DNA of 64,000 nt, from positions 1 through 64,000 of the forward strand of contig NZ_JAGFBV010000016.1 of assembly GCF_017948595.1 (NCBI RefSeq), written 5' to 3'. This DNA comes from Flavobacterium geliluteum (lineage in GTDB: Bacteria > Bacteroidota > Bacteroidia > Flavobacteriales > Flavobacteriaceae). Both the position numbers and the translations under genes were made by a program. The notes below the pieces were generated by a model that was given only the letters and a program-made list of their open reading frames with translations, was not told the DNA's origin and did not search any database. This document shows, in pieces, positions 17,317 through 26,931 of the stretch; positions within the stretch are counted from its first letter, which is position 1; each line of letters starts with the position of its first letter.

Positions 17317-18614
17317 TTTTAAACCCCATCATTTTTTTTTAACTTTAACATTTACAAAGTCTTATGAAAAAAGAAGATTTATTATCAGATGAATTTTTAA
17401 AACAATTCAAAACAGGCGAAGACCTAAATGGTTTTCTTGCTCAATTACAAAAACGAGGGATAGAAGCTATTTTATAAGGAGAGCTGGATTCTCATCTAGG
17501 ATATGAGAAACACGAAAAGACGCCTTCAACTAATTCTCGTAATGGTTTTTCCAATAAGAAGATAAAAACTTCATTTGGAGAATCAAACATCCAGGTTCCA
17601 AGAGACAGAGAAGCTTCTTTTAATCCCATGATTATTCCAAAACGTCAAAATATGGTTGATGGATTAGAGAATGTAATAATTTCTCTTTATGCCAAAGGAA
17701 TGACCGTTAGTGATATTGAAGAACAAATAAGAGAAGTCTATAAATTTGATATCTCAACCTCCACTATTTCTAGAATTACTGAATCTGTTTCTAATGATGT
17801 AATAGCTTGGCAAAATCGCCCACTAGAAGCTGTTTATTTAATTGTTTGGATGGACGGGATTGTATTTAAAGTTCGAGAAAACTCTAAGGTCATTAACAAA
17901 ACTATTTATTTAGCTGTAGGCCTGAATCGAGATGGAAAAAAAGAAGTTTTGGGTATGTGGTTGGGCAAGAATGAAAGTTCCAGTTTTTGGTTGGGAGTTT
18001 TAACAGATTTAAAAGCCAGAGGTGTTGAAGATATATTAATTACTGCTACAGATAACCTAAACGGCTTTACTCAAACTATTAAAAATGTATTTCCTGAATC
18101 ACAGACTCAAATCTGTGTAGTGCACCAAATACGCAACTCAGCGCGTTATGTAGTGTGGAAAGATAAGAAGGAATTCTCTAAAGATATGAAGCAGATTTAT
18201 GATGCTCCAACCAAACAGGCTGCCAGGGCTTCTCTTGAAGATTTTGCTAATAAATGGAATAGTAAATATCCATATGCTGTAAAATCATGGCAAGACAATT
18301 GGGAAGAACTTACCGTATTCTTTGACTTCCCCGTTGAGATTAGAAAAATAATTTATACCACTAATCTAATCGAAAATCTAAACGGTAAGATTAGAAAATA
18401 CACCAAAAATAAATTATCATTCCCAACCGATGAAGCAGTTTTAAAATCTGTATATTTGGCTTTAAGAGAAGCTACCAAAAAATGGACAATGCCAATCCAT
18501 AATTGGGGATTAATACTCAATCAGTTCTTAACTATATTTGAAAAAAGGGTTCAACTTTAATTAAAAAGTCAAACCCCGTTATTTTTAAGCTTACACACTT
18601 TTTAGGACAGTGTC
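17317..18614 (+). mobile_element. IS256-family insertion sequence lacking its left end
   Basis: It contains an IS256-type transposase and, on the right, a plausible terminal sequence ending TTTTTAGGACAGTGTCC near 18614. No inverted copy of that end is present upstream of the transposase, where the IS21 right end lies instead. The left terminus was therefore lost, and the copy should be immobile on its own. Confidence 0.65.
17364..18560 (+). pseudogene. IS256-family transposase with one in-frame stop at codon 38
   Basis: From ATG 17364 the frame is uninterrupted to 18560 except for TAA at 17475-17477, in the stretch [25 protein letters not shown]. Other IS256 transposases have Glu here, so one G-to-T change in GAA explains it. 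The DDE core is otherwise complete: [19 protein letters not shown], then [13 protein letters not shown] and [14 protein letters not shown]. The downstream part (from ATG 17628, 310 residues) could be translated alone but would lack the N-terminal DNA-binding region. Confidence 0.9.
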
Positions 18615-18729
18615 CGATGTTCCTAGAAAGGAAATCAAAGAAATGTATTCCTTGCAAATTGCTCCAACAATTGCAAAACTCTTAGGAATAGAGCCACCAG
18701 CTAATGCTGAGATGAAAAGTGGGTTTTAG
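18610..18729 (+). pseudogene. C-terminal tail of an alkaline phosphatase/phosphodiesterase-type gene
   Basis: Immediately after the IS256 right end the frame reads VSDVPRKEIKEMYSLQIAPT, then IAKLLGIEPPANAEMKSGF and a stop. The LQIAPTIAKLLGIEPP motif is the usual ending of alkaline-phosphatase-superfamily proteins. The rest of the gene is absent. A strong terminator follows, as expected for the true 3' end of this gene. Confidence 0.7.
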
Positions 18730-18761
18730 ATTTTCAATATTCTTAAATTTGATTTTAAAAA

Positions 18762-18798
18762 AGCAGGAAGGTTTGTAAATACCTTCCTGCTTTTTTTT
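18762..18798 (+). terminator. Strong intrinsic terminator
   Basis: AGCAGGAAGGT and ACCTTCCTGCT form a perfect 11-bp stem with an 8-base loop, followed by a T run. It belongs to the truncated phosphatase gene just upstream. Confidence 0.9.
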
Positions 18799-18883
18799 AC
18801 TGACGCACTTTATGAGACTCCTCATAAAAATTATTAAGAATTATAAAATTGTAGATAGTCTTTATTATTAATGACAGAGTTAG

Positions 18884-19148
18884 TATACCCATTCAAGCTA
18901 TGCTCAGAAAATGGTACTAGTGAGAAGTAAAACCATAGAACCAGTAATAGGAACGTTGGTCAATTTTATCATATCAAACGTGTCAATACTAGAGGAATCA
19001 AGCAAGCCAACAAACACGTTTTGATGGTAGCGTTAACCTATGATCTCAAGAAAAACTTGAATTTCATCTCCAAAAAAACAAAAAAAAGCCGGAGTTGTAT
19101 GAGTAACAAAAGTAAAAGGGCCTACTTCTCTAAAAACAACTTTCAATG
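18884..19148 (+). pseudogene. C-terminal remnant of an IS1182-type DDE transposase, frameshifted
   Basis: The frame beginning near 18884 reads VRSKTIEPVIGTLVNF, and after a one-base shift near 18960 continues FYHIKRVNTRGIKQANKHVL and then ALTYDLKKNLNF. This is the conserved end of IS1182/IS4-like transposases (R-x-x-T-V-E-P-V-x-G-x-L, then N-T-R-G, then YNLKK). The catalytic core is missing. Confidence 0.7.
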
Positions 19149-19201
19149 AATTGAAATGTTTGTTTTTAATCACCGTACAATTTAAAATATAATATAAAAC
19201 C

Positions 19202-19243
19202 AAAAACAACCTCGCTTAAATGTGCTTAAACGAGGTTGTTTTT
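19202..19243. terminator. Bidirectional terminator hairpin
   Basis: AAACAACCTCG and CGAGGTTGTTT form an 11-bp or longer stem around a 16-base loop, flanked by A and T runs on both sides. It lies 55 bp past the stop of the minus-strand hydrolase gene (19299) and can serve that gene. Confidence 0.8.
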
Positions 19244-19298
19244 TATGCAGATTTTGAAATTTTACTTTTTTAAAAGAGTTGCGTAACAACGACCCCTG

Positions 19299-20495
19299 TT
19301 AACGTTTGGTTGTTTGTTTTGTTTTTAAGTCCTTTGCATATTTGTAAAGTTCCTCATAAATGTCAAAGTAAATTCCCTCGTCTTTTTCGTCCAATTTGGT
19401 ATTGAAAAATACAATTACAGCAAATTCTTTGTTTAAATCTGAAAGCATAAATGTTCTCACTCCCGAGTCGGAACCATTGTGACCAATTCGGGTTGCTCCT
19501 AATTTTGTAGCCCAAAAAATACCTTGGTTAAGTTTTTTGATGTTAACGTTTTCAGGTTTATTTGTTTCTGTGTGTTGAAAACGAAGCATTTCTTTTACGG
19601 TTTCCGTTTTCAAAATTCTTGTTTTTTTATATTCACCTTCATTTATCAAAGCGATAAAAAACTTAGACAATTCATCTACCGAAGTTCTAATGCCACCGTC
19701 TGGATAAGTTGTCATTTCGTATAATTGGATTGGCACAATGCTTTCTCCTTTCTTTTCATAAAGTTTAGTATGTTTGGTAATATCAATTTCATTTAATGCC
19801 CACCCTGAATTTTGCATTTTCAAAGGTTTGAAAATATGTTTTTTAGCATACTCGTTTAGAGTTTTTCCTGTTCGTACCTCAATGATATATCCTGCCAATC
19901 CTGCACCAATGTTACAGTAATCTCTATATGTTCCAGGTTTGGCATTTAAGAAGTTGTCTTTTGAGTAGTGTTTACCACCCTGTACGAAATAATCTTTTAA
20001 GAATTTACCTAATTGTTCTGGTTTACGACCTTCATAATAATAAGTGCTGTCACCATAGAATGGGTTTCTGTCTGTAAGCCCTGAAGTATGAGTAGCCAAA
20101 TGTCGCAATGTTATTTTGTCATTAGGATAATTTGGATTAATAACTTTAAAAGGTAAATAGTTATTTATGTCTTCGTCAAGCGAAACTTTTCCTTCTTCAA
20201 CAGCTTTCATTATGCAAACACCTGTAAAAGTTTTGGCAATGGAAGCTACATTCATTATAGTTGAAGGCGTAAAAAGAGTTCTATTTTCTCTGTCTGCAAA
20301 ACCATATCCATTTGACCAAACTACTTTTTTATCAACGATAATAGATGCTCCGATGCCTACTATTCCCGTTTCAAGCATTTTATTTTCAATAAAACGTTCT
20401 ATTGAAGTTTCTGTTTTAATATTAGATTGTCCTATAATATTAGTACAAAATATTAGTGTCGTTAAAAATAGTGTTAATGTGAATTTTACTTTCAT
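19299..20495 (-). CDS. Serine hydrolase of the class C beta-lactamase fold
   Basis: 398 residues with a signal peptide ending TNIIGQ. The catalytic SxxK is SIAK (Ser85-Lys88), the YxN equivalent is YCN (Tyr193-Asn195), and the third motif is HNG in ATRIGHNGSDSGV. All three motifs of the beta-lactamase/penicillin-binding-protein-like family are thus present, and it should be an active periplasmic hydrolase (esterase or peptidase; antibiotic hydrolysis cannot be inferred). Unlike the protein at 6557 it has no membrane tail. Monocistronic, with a terminator at 19202-19243. Confidence 0.85.
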   Translation of the reverse strand: MKVKFTLTLFLTTLIFCTNIIGQSNIKTETSIERFIENKMLETGIVGIGASIIVDKKVVWSNGYGFADRENRTLFTPSTIMNVASIAKTFTGVCIMKAVEEGKVSLDEDINNYLPFKVINPNYPNDKITLRHLATHTSGLTDRNPFYGDSTYYYEGRKPEQLGKFLKDYFVQGGKHYSKDNFLNAKPGTYRDYCNIGAGLAGYIIEVRTGKTLNEYAKKHIFKPLKMQNSGWALNEIDITKHTKLYEKKGESIVPIQLYEMTTYPDGGIRTSVDELSKFFIALINEGEYKKTRILKTETVKEMLRFQHTETNKPENVNIKKLNQGIFWATKLGATRIGHNGSDSGVRTFMLSDLNKEFAVIVFFNTKLDEKDEGIYFDIYEELYKYAKDLKTKQTTKR

Positions 20496-20564
20496 TTTTT
20501 TTTATTTATTAATTTTTGTTAAACGTTAAATTTCTAGGTCTCTGCGGTCAACTTACCGCTAACG

Positions 20565-20867
<303 letters not shown>

Positions 20868-20937
20868 TTTTGGGATTCACTTTGCAAGAGTTTTTGACAT
20901 TTACTTTTGTAACATTTTGTTTTAAATTGGTGTACTT

Positions 20938-23277
20938 TTACTCTGGCAAACGATCTTTGTCGCTTTTTTTTCTGTTAAATCTACAAGTAAAAGTGACATA
21001 AATTCTATGTCGGGCATTTTTGAAATCATAGTCTAAAGTATAATCGTTACCCGTTACAACTCCTTGAGAAATTCTAGAATCGAAAACATTATCTATTTTA
21101 AAAGTAATGGTTGCTTTCTCTTTCCAGATGTCTTTTCCCATTCCCAAATCGACCCAATATTGCGCATCGGCATTTATTTGACCACTTTTTCTGGCCCCTT
21201 GATGGTTAAAGTTGGTTTGAAAATTCCAAGTTGAAAATTTAATTCTTGAATTCAATCTTGAAGTAAAAGCATTATCAGAAACACTAAAAACTCCTTTTTG
21301 GTTGAACTTGTAATAATTCATTTCGCCAGAAAGTGTTAACCATTTAATAGGCGAATAGGTAATGCTAATTTCTGCTCCAAGACGACTTTCGGTACCAGAA
21401 TTTATAGCTTGTTCCACTAAGTTTCCACTGGCATTGGTTGTCCTTATATCTTCAAAAATATTTCTTGAAAATTGATGATACACACTTGGATTTATGGATA
21501 ATTTCTTCCATTTTATTAAAGTTCCTAGTTCATACGAATCAGTGAACATTGGATTCAAATCGGGATTTCCAATTCGAATATTTCGTCTATCGGCGATACC
21601 TCCAAATGGATTCAGTTGCCAAAATTGTGGTCGACTTATTCTTCGACTATAACTTAATTGAAGGTTTAATTCATCATTTATTCCATAAGTAAGATGAGCA
21701 GTTGGAAAGAAATTGGTGTATTTTTTATTAATGTTAAACAGATTAATTCGGTCATTGCTCCCCGTATTAGAATGTTCTGTTCTTAAACCCAATTGATATT
21801 CTAATTTTTTAAAACTGCTTCCGTATTGAAAATAAATGCCAAAAATATTTTCTTTATAGTTCAACAAATTAGTTAAATTAGTTATTGGTGTGTTATCTTC
21901 AAACGCTTCATAATCACTGTTTATTCGTCGAATTTCTCCTTTTAAACCAAATTCTATTTTTGATTTTTCGGTAATTGGAATTGTGTAATCGGTTTGGAAA
22001 AGAAAATCTTTGCTGCTTTCTATATCTCTACTTTTTAATGTTTTTTTAGAAATTGTTGGCAATTTTTCTTCTTCCTGAATGGCTTCATTTTCGTCATCAT
22101 TCCAAAAATTATATTGTAAGTTTATGGTAAACTTTTTTCCAACTTTATCAAAAGTTCTAATATAATTTAATTCTATTTGATTGGCAATTTGAGGTTCTCG
22201 ATACGTTTCTGTTGCAGTAATTATTTGGGTAAAATTTCGATTATTGTCTAGAAAATTAAATTTATAGTCTGCTGAATCATTGCTAGTGTTGTTTCTATAA
22301 TAATAACTTATAGTAATTGTATTTTTATCATTAAAATAGTAGTCGCCACCAAAATAAATATTAAATGTTTTGTTATTTCTAACCCTATTTGCAGTACTTT
22401 CTAAATAAGAATCAACTACATTATTATTATAATTTGTTCGCAAAGAAGATTCTTCTCTAAACCTTGTTAAATATTGGTATCGTAAATCAGAAAACAAGTT
22501 AATTTTTTTGTTTTTGTAACTCACATTATAGCCCAAAGCATGATTATTTGGTGTTCCCGTGGTTATTTGCGCCGAGCTTCCAAAACCACTCATTTTGTTT
22601 TTTTTCAGAACGATATTAATAATTCCTGCTGTTCCCTGCGAATCGTATTTGGAAGACGGATTGGTAATGACTTCAACTTTTTCAATATTTTCTGACGGAA
22701 TTTGTTCCAACCCGTTGTTTGCTGATAGAACTGATGGTTTCCCGTTAATTAGAATTCGAACTCCTGAATTTCCTCGTAAACTTACAACGCCTTCAGTGGT
22801 AACATTTACCGACGGAACATTGTTTAAAATATCGGTTGCATTCCCACCTTTTGAAATCAAATCGTTACCAACGTTAAATATTTTTTTGTCTAATTTATGT
22901 TCAATAGTAGATTTTTCTGTCTTGATTTCAACTGTTTCGAGTTGTGTTGTATTCTCTTCTAAATAAATAGTTGGGATTGTTTGATTGGTTTGTAAATCTA
23001 TATTTTCTAGTACAACACTTTTCAATCCAATAAATTCTACTTTTATAGAATACTTTCCTGAAGAAGTTTTTACAGTAAAATTTCCTTTATCATCAGTAAT
23101 AGTTCCTGTTATTATTTTATTATCCGATGAATTAATAACCGAAATTGTTGCAAATTCTAGGAGTAGGTTAGATTTTTTTTCAATTACTTTTCCTTTAATT
23201 GTTAAGATTTTCGGAGTTTCTTGAGCGAATAAAATGTTGGACAAACAAAGTGCAATAAAAAGCAAAATTTTTTTCAT
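20938..23277 (-). CDS. TonB-dependent receptor-like outer-membrane beta-barrel protein
   Basis: 779 residues. Signal peptide ends NILFAQ. A CarboxypepD_reg-like domain (ILTIKGKVIEKKSNLLLEFA to about residue 105) precedes a plug region (LIVKGG-like DLISKGGNATDILNNVPSVN, VSLRGNSGVRILINGKPSVL) and a long barrel with RRISRPQFWQLNPF and the Asn/Pro-rich RIGNPDLNPMFTDSYELG. This is the Bacteroidota outer-membrane beta-barrel family (OMP_b-brl_3), a TonB-receptor relative without a recognisable SusD partner. Substrate unknown. It is divergent from the LytS/LytTR pair at 23498, which may control it. Confidence 0.9.
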   Translation of the reverse strand: MKKILLFIALCLSNILFAQETPKILTIKGKVIEKKSNLLLEFATISVINSSDNKIITGTITDDKGNFTVKTSSGKYSIKVEFIGLKSVVLENIDLQTNQTIPTIYLEENTTQLETVEIKTEKSTIEHKLDKKIFNVGNDLISKGGNATDILNNVPSVNVTTEGVVSLRGNSGVRILINGKPSVLSANNGLEQIPSENIEKVEVITNPSSKYDSQGTAGIINIVLKKNKMSGFGSSAQITTGTPNNHALGYNVSYKNKKINLFSDLRYQYLTRFREESSLRTNYNNNVVDSYLESTANRVRNNKTFNIYFGGDYYFNDKNTITISYYYRNNTSNDSADYKFNFLDNNRNFTQIITATETYREPQIANQIELNYIRTFDKVGKKFTINLQYNFWNDDENEAIQEEEKLPTISKKTLKSRDIESSKDFLFQTDYTIPITEKSKIEFGLKGEIRRINSDYEAFEDNTPITNLTNLLNYKENIFGIYFQYGSSFKKLEYQLGLRTEHSNTGSNDRINLFNINKKYTNFFPTAHLTYGINDELNLQLSYSRRISRPQFWQLNPFGGIADRRNIRIGNPDLNPMFTDSYELGTLIKWKKLSINPSVYHQFSRNIFEDIRTTNASGNLVEQAINSGTESRLGAEISITYSPIKWLTLSGEMNYYKFNQKGVFSVSDNAFTSRLNSRIKFSTWNFQTNFNHQGARKSGQINADAQYWVDLGMGKDIWKEKATITFKIDNVFDSRISQGVVTGNDYTLDYDFKNARHRIYVTFTCRFNRKKSDKDRLPE

Positions 23278-23497
23278 CTTATTTTTTTAAAAATTATTGG
23301 GCAAAATTGGTTTGTTTTTTTAAACAAGATTCGGCGGAAGATAGAAATCTAATTTTTGCACCTTAATAATTAAAAAATGAGCAATGACGAATATTCATAT
23401 ATATAAATAGTGTGTTGAGGCATAAAAACAACTATTTCGTCTATAATAATTTAAATCTGTAGAGTTGTTGATTATATTTACCATAAAGATAAAGTTT

Positions 23498-24568
23498 ATG
23501 GATTTTTTTAAAAGAATATGGGAGTATATAGAAAGTAACAGAATTTTAAAGCATGTTTTATTTTGGTTGGGCTATACCCTAATAAATATTTCGGTAGGTT
23601 TAAATACCGAGGACGAATCTTTAGCTGAAACTCTTGTTTTTCTTATTATTTTGCTAATTCCTCAAGCTTTAGCTACTTACATTTTAGCTTATTTTATAAT
23701 TGCTAAAATATTTTTTAGAAAGAAATATGTTTTGGCATTTTTCTGTTTCTTTTTTACTGTCTATTTTTTTTCGGCTTTAGCAAGATTAACAGTAGTTTAT
23801 GTTGGCGAACCTTTATTTAGAGTTCCGCCTTTTGAACAAGAATCATTTTTTGAGATTTTTACTGACTTGCGTAAGCTTTGGGTACACTACATACCAGCCG
23901 TTTTTATGGTTTCATTTATGTTTTTATTTGTTAAATTTTTTTTAGAATACAAACGAAAAAAAGAAGAAGAAACACAGTTATTAAAAGAAAATGCAGAAGT
24001 AGAATTAAAAGCTTTGAAAGCACAATTAAATCCGCATTTTTTGTTTAATACTTTAAATAATATTTATTCACTATCGTTAGATAATTCGCCAAGAACTCCT
24101 GTTGCCATTGGAAAATTAGCGGATATATTAGATCATATCTTATACAAATGCAACGATCAATTTGTTAACGTTAACACTGAAATTGAATTACTTAAGAATT
24201 ATATCGAACTAGAAAAGTTACGCTATGATGATCGATTGCAAATTTCATTTGGAAGTAACATTGAAAAGGACATACAAATTCCACCATTGTTACTTTTGTC
24301 GTTGGTAGAAAATGCTTTCAAACATGGTGCTGGCGAAGATAGTGGGTCGCCAAAAATTGATATTGACATCTATCAAAAAGACAAGATATTTAAATTCGAA
24401 ATTTCGAATTCAGTTTCAAACACATTTGTGATTTCAGATAAAGTTAAAATAGGATTATCAAACATTACCAAACAGCTTGATTTGATTTATGCAAATAATT
24501 ATCAGTTAGACATACAACAAACGGCAAAAGCATTCACCGTAGTTTTACAAATTAATTTACAATACTAA
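23498..24568 (+). CDS. LytS/YehU-type membrane sensor histidine kinase
   Basis: 356 residues from ATG 23498; an upstream TTG at 23465 would add only 11 residues and is less likely. Four transmembrane helices (about 15-35, 45-70, 78-100, 130-150) are followed by a coiled linker and the His_kinase domain. The phospho-acceptor His180 lies in LKAQLNPHFLFNTLNNIYSL and the N-box in LLSLVENAFKHG. The sensed signal is unknown, as the protein has no extracellular domain. Its TAA overlaps the ATG of the response-regulator gene by one base (TAATG). Confidence 0.95.
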   Translation: MDFFKRIWEYIESNRILKHVLFWLGYTLINISVGLNTEDESLAETLVFLIILLIPQALATYILAYFIIAKIFFRKKYVLAFFCFFFTVYFFSALARLTVVYVGEPLFRVPPFEQESFFEIFTDLRKLWVHYIPAVFMVSFMFLFVKFFLEYKRKKEEETQLLKENAEVELKALKAQLNPHFLFNTLNNIYSLSLDNSPRTPVAIGKLADILDHILYKCNDQFVNVNTEIELLKNYIELEKLRYDDRLQISFGSNIEKDIQIPPLLLLSLVENAFKHGAGEDSGSPKIDIDIYQKDKIFKFEISNSVSNTFVISDKVKIGLSNITKQLDLIYANNYQLDIQQTAKAFTVVLQINLQY

Positions 24569-25284
24569 TGATGAAAATTAAATGTTTAGTTGTTGATGAT
24601 GAACCACTTGCTATTCGACTAATTGAAAAGCACATTGATAAAATTGATGCGTTAGAAGTTGTGGCAACTTGCAATAATGCACTAAAAGCATTTGAAATTT
24701 TGAATTTGCAAACCATCGATTTACTTTTCATAGACATAAAAATGCCCAATATGACGGGAATTGAGTTTTTGAGAAACCTTAAAAATCCGCCAAAAACAAT
24801 ACTTACTACAGCCTATCGTGATTTTGCTATTGATGGGTTTGAGTTAGGTGTTGTAGATTATTTACTGAAACCAATTACTTTTGAACGTTTTTTTAAAGCA
24901 GTCGATAAGTTTTTAATAGAATATTCAAAATTTTCACCAAAAACTCTCGAAATTGATTCAAAAGATTTTATTTTAATAAAATCAGGAATTAAAAACCATA
25001 AAATCTACCTTCAGGACATTATTTATATTGAGAGTGTAAAAGATTACATAAAAATTGTTTTGGAAGATAACAGAAGTATTACATCTAAATATAAAATAAG
25101 CGATATGGAATTAGAATTAAACCCCAATATATTTATAAGAATTCATCGTTCATTTATAATTAATAGTACTAAAATTTATGCTTTTACAATAAATGAAATT
25201 GACGTTTGTGGTATAGAAATCCCTATTGGTGCAAGTTATAAGGATGATGTTGTTTTGTTTTTGGAAGCATTCAAGAAATCTTAA
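24568..25284 (+). CDS. LytTR-family response regulator
   Basis: 238 residues. The receiver domain has the acidic pair VVDDEP, the phosphorylated Asp56 in LLFIDIKMPNMTG, and the conserved Lys in YLLKPI. The C-terminal LytTR DNA-binding domain covers about residues 130-235 (FILIKSGIKNHKIYLQDIIYI, IHRSFIIN). It is the partner of the kinase with which its start codon overlaps. Targets unknown; the divergent TonB-receptor gene is the obvious candidate. Confidence 0.95.
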   Translation: MMKIKCLVVDDEPLAIRLIEKHIDKIDALEVVATCNNALKAFEILNLQTIDLLFIDIKMPNMTGIEFLRNLKNPPKTILTTAYRDFAIDGFELGVVDYLLKPITFERFFKAVDKFLIEYSKFSPKTLEIDSKDFILIKSGIKNHKIYLQDIIYIESVKDYIKIVLEDNRSITSKYKISDMELELNPNIFIRIHRSFIINSTKIYAFTINEIDVCGIEIPIGASYKDDVVLFLEAFKKS

Positions 25285-25645
25285 TCGTTTAGGTGAAAAT
25301 AAAATCTATCGTATTTAGAATTTAGTTTATTGATGATTTGTATGAAAATTACTTTTATGTATAGCTGAATTTAAAGTTGATATTTTTCAAGTAATTGATA
25401 AAAAAATAGTAGAATTAAATTTAGTAATTATTTTGACCATTTTTAAAGAAGTAAATAGAGATTTGGAACATACTAGATTTAAACAATTGGACTAAAAAGT
25501 TTCAATAGTATTTTCAATTGTTGCCGAAGAGAAAGCCACTTTAAACTGCTATAAAACATTATTTACGTTTACTATGCAATCTAGATGAACTTATCTTAAG
25601 TCAATTTTATGTTTAAAACAAAAATATATATTTGCATAAAAAGAC
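25285..25645 (+). other. 361-bp intergenic stretch with a possible SnoaL-like remnant
   Basis: No intact gene is visible. A short open frame (about 25349-25495) reads AEFKVDIFQVIDKKIVELNL and ends in EVNRDLEHTRFKQLD. It resembles the tail of SnoaL/NTF2-like proteins (DIFRxxxGKIVEHWD), with the WD lost. The assignment is tentative. Confidence 0.3.
25627..25634 (+). promoter_or_regulatory. Candidate -7 box (TATATTTG)
   Basis: TATATTTG matches the Bacteroidota -7 consensus TAnnTTTG and lies 11 bp before the ATG of the hydrolase at 25646. No TTG at the -33 position is seen, and the implied leader is very short. Confidence 0.35.
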
Positions 25646-26659
25646 ATGAAAAAAATTTTTAAATGGTCAAAACGAATCGGCTTAGGCTTAATTATACTGT
25701 TGCTATTATTACTTTTTATTGGATTTTTTTTTGAAAAAGCATCCCGAAATAAGGCTGAAAAAATTAATCCTAATGGTAACTTTGTAAACCTTGAATATCA
25801 TCGCCTCCATTATTACAAAAAAGGAAGTGGTGGACCAACAGTTGTATTTGAAGCAGCTTTTGATCCATCTGGACACTTACAATGGTATCATATTCAAGAG
25901 AAATTACCAATTAATTACACTAGTATTTCCTATGACAGAGCAGGAGTTTTATGGAGTGATAGAGGTAATAACCCCAAGTCAGGTGAGGAAATTGCCAAAG
26001 AATTACATCTATTACTAGAAAAATCTAACGCTCCAAAACCTTGCATTCTTGTGAGGCATTCATTTGGAGGAACACTCGTCCGATTTTTTGTCAACAAATA
26101 TCCTGACGATATTGCAGGAGTTTTATTAGTCGATACTCAATGTCCCAATGATGAAAAATATTCATCTACCAAACTATTTAAAATGGTAAATCAAGGATTG
26201 CCAGGAGGTTTTTTGAAATTTGCCAATACATTTGGCCTCGCTAGACTAATGTTCAAAAGTATGTTTCCGAATGGTAAACAATACGAATATCAAAATTCTA
26301 TAATGCCCGCTTTACTATATAAAAGTGCATACGCAGTGTTGGAAGAGCAAGATAAGATGAGTTCTATGAAAAAGGAAGCATCAAAAATAAACTCTTTTGG
26401 TAACATTCCTCTTTATGTATTGACTACTACAGATAATAAACGCTATAATTCTTTTATAAAAGATGATAAATTAAAACTGGAAATGATAAATTCTTGGGAT
26501 AAAATGCAAAGTGATTTTTTATTACTTTCAACAAAAAGCAAACAAATCTTTGTTCCCAAGAGTGGTCATTGTATTAATCAAGAACAGCCAAAAGCTATCG
26601 AAAACGTGATTAATGATATGGTAAATAATTTAACTTATCCAAGTAAGTTCTATATATAA
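25646..26659 (+). CDS. Alpha/beta hydrolase, membrane-anchored, with an altered nucleophile elbow
   Basis: 337 residues. An N-terminal membrane anchor (residues 11-28) is followed by an alpha/beta hydrolase domain (GGPTVVFEAAFDPSG, SYDRAGVLWSDRG, and the late GHCINQEQP for the His). The nucleophile site is VRHSFGG (Ser139). The residue two before Ser is normally a small Gly (GHSFGG); here it is Arg137, from AGG rather than GGG/GGA, which should hinder the tight elbow turn. The enzyme may be inactive or a single-base change may have crippled it. Otherwise full length. Confidence 0.8.
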   Translation: MKKIFKWSKRIGLGLIILLLLLLFIGFFFEKASRNKAEKINPNGNFVNLEYHRLHYYKKGSGGPTVVFEAAFDPSGHLQWYHIQEKLPINYTSISYDRAGVLWSDRGNNPKSGEEIAKELHLLLEKSNAPKPCILVRHSFGGTLVRFFVNKYPDDIAGVLLVDTQCPNDEKYSSTKLFKMVNQGLPGGFLKFANTFGLARLMFKSMFPNGKQYEYQNSIMPALLYKSAYAVLEEQDKMSSMKKEASKINSFGNIPLYVLTTTDNKRYNSFIKDDKLKLEMINSWDKMQSDFLLLSTKSKQIFVPKSGHCINQEQPKAIENVINDMVNNLTYPSKFYI

Positions 26660-26931
26660 CAATGTATTTGTGCATTAGCGAAATTTTTAGTGAAGAGAAT
26701 ATATATTTTATGATTATACTTTATATAGAAGATAGAATTAAATTCGTTTAGGTCGTAACTGCTAAAATGTTGGAAAAGTTAGCTGTAGGATACAATATAA
26801 CTAAATTTAATTAAAAAATTTTGCTGTTTGAATGCTAAGGTCACTTTTGATAAATTGAATTAAAATTTCATCAACAAGTTCAATGACGTTATATATTAGC
26901 CATAAAAAATATAAATTAAAATAAAAAAAAT

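Noticed and set aside
22559..22966. 135-codon plus-strand open frame
   Set aside because: Antisense to the plug region of the TonB-type receptor.
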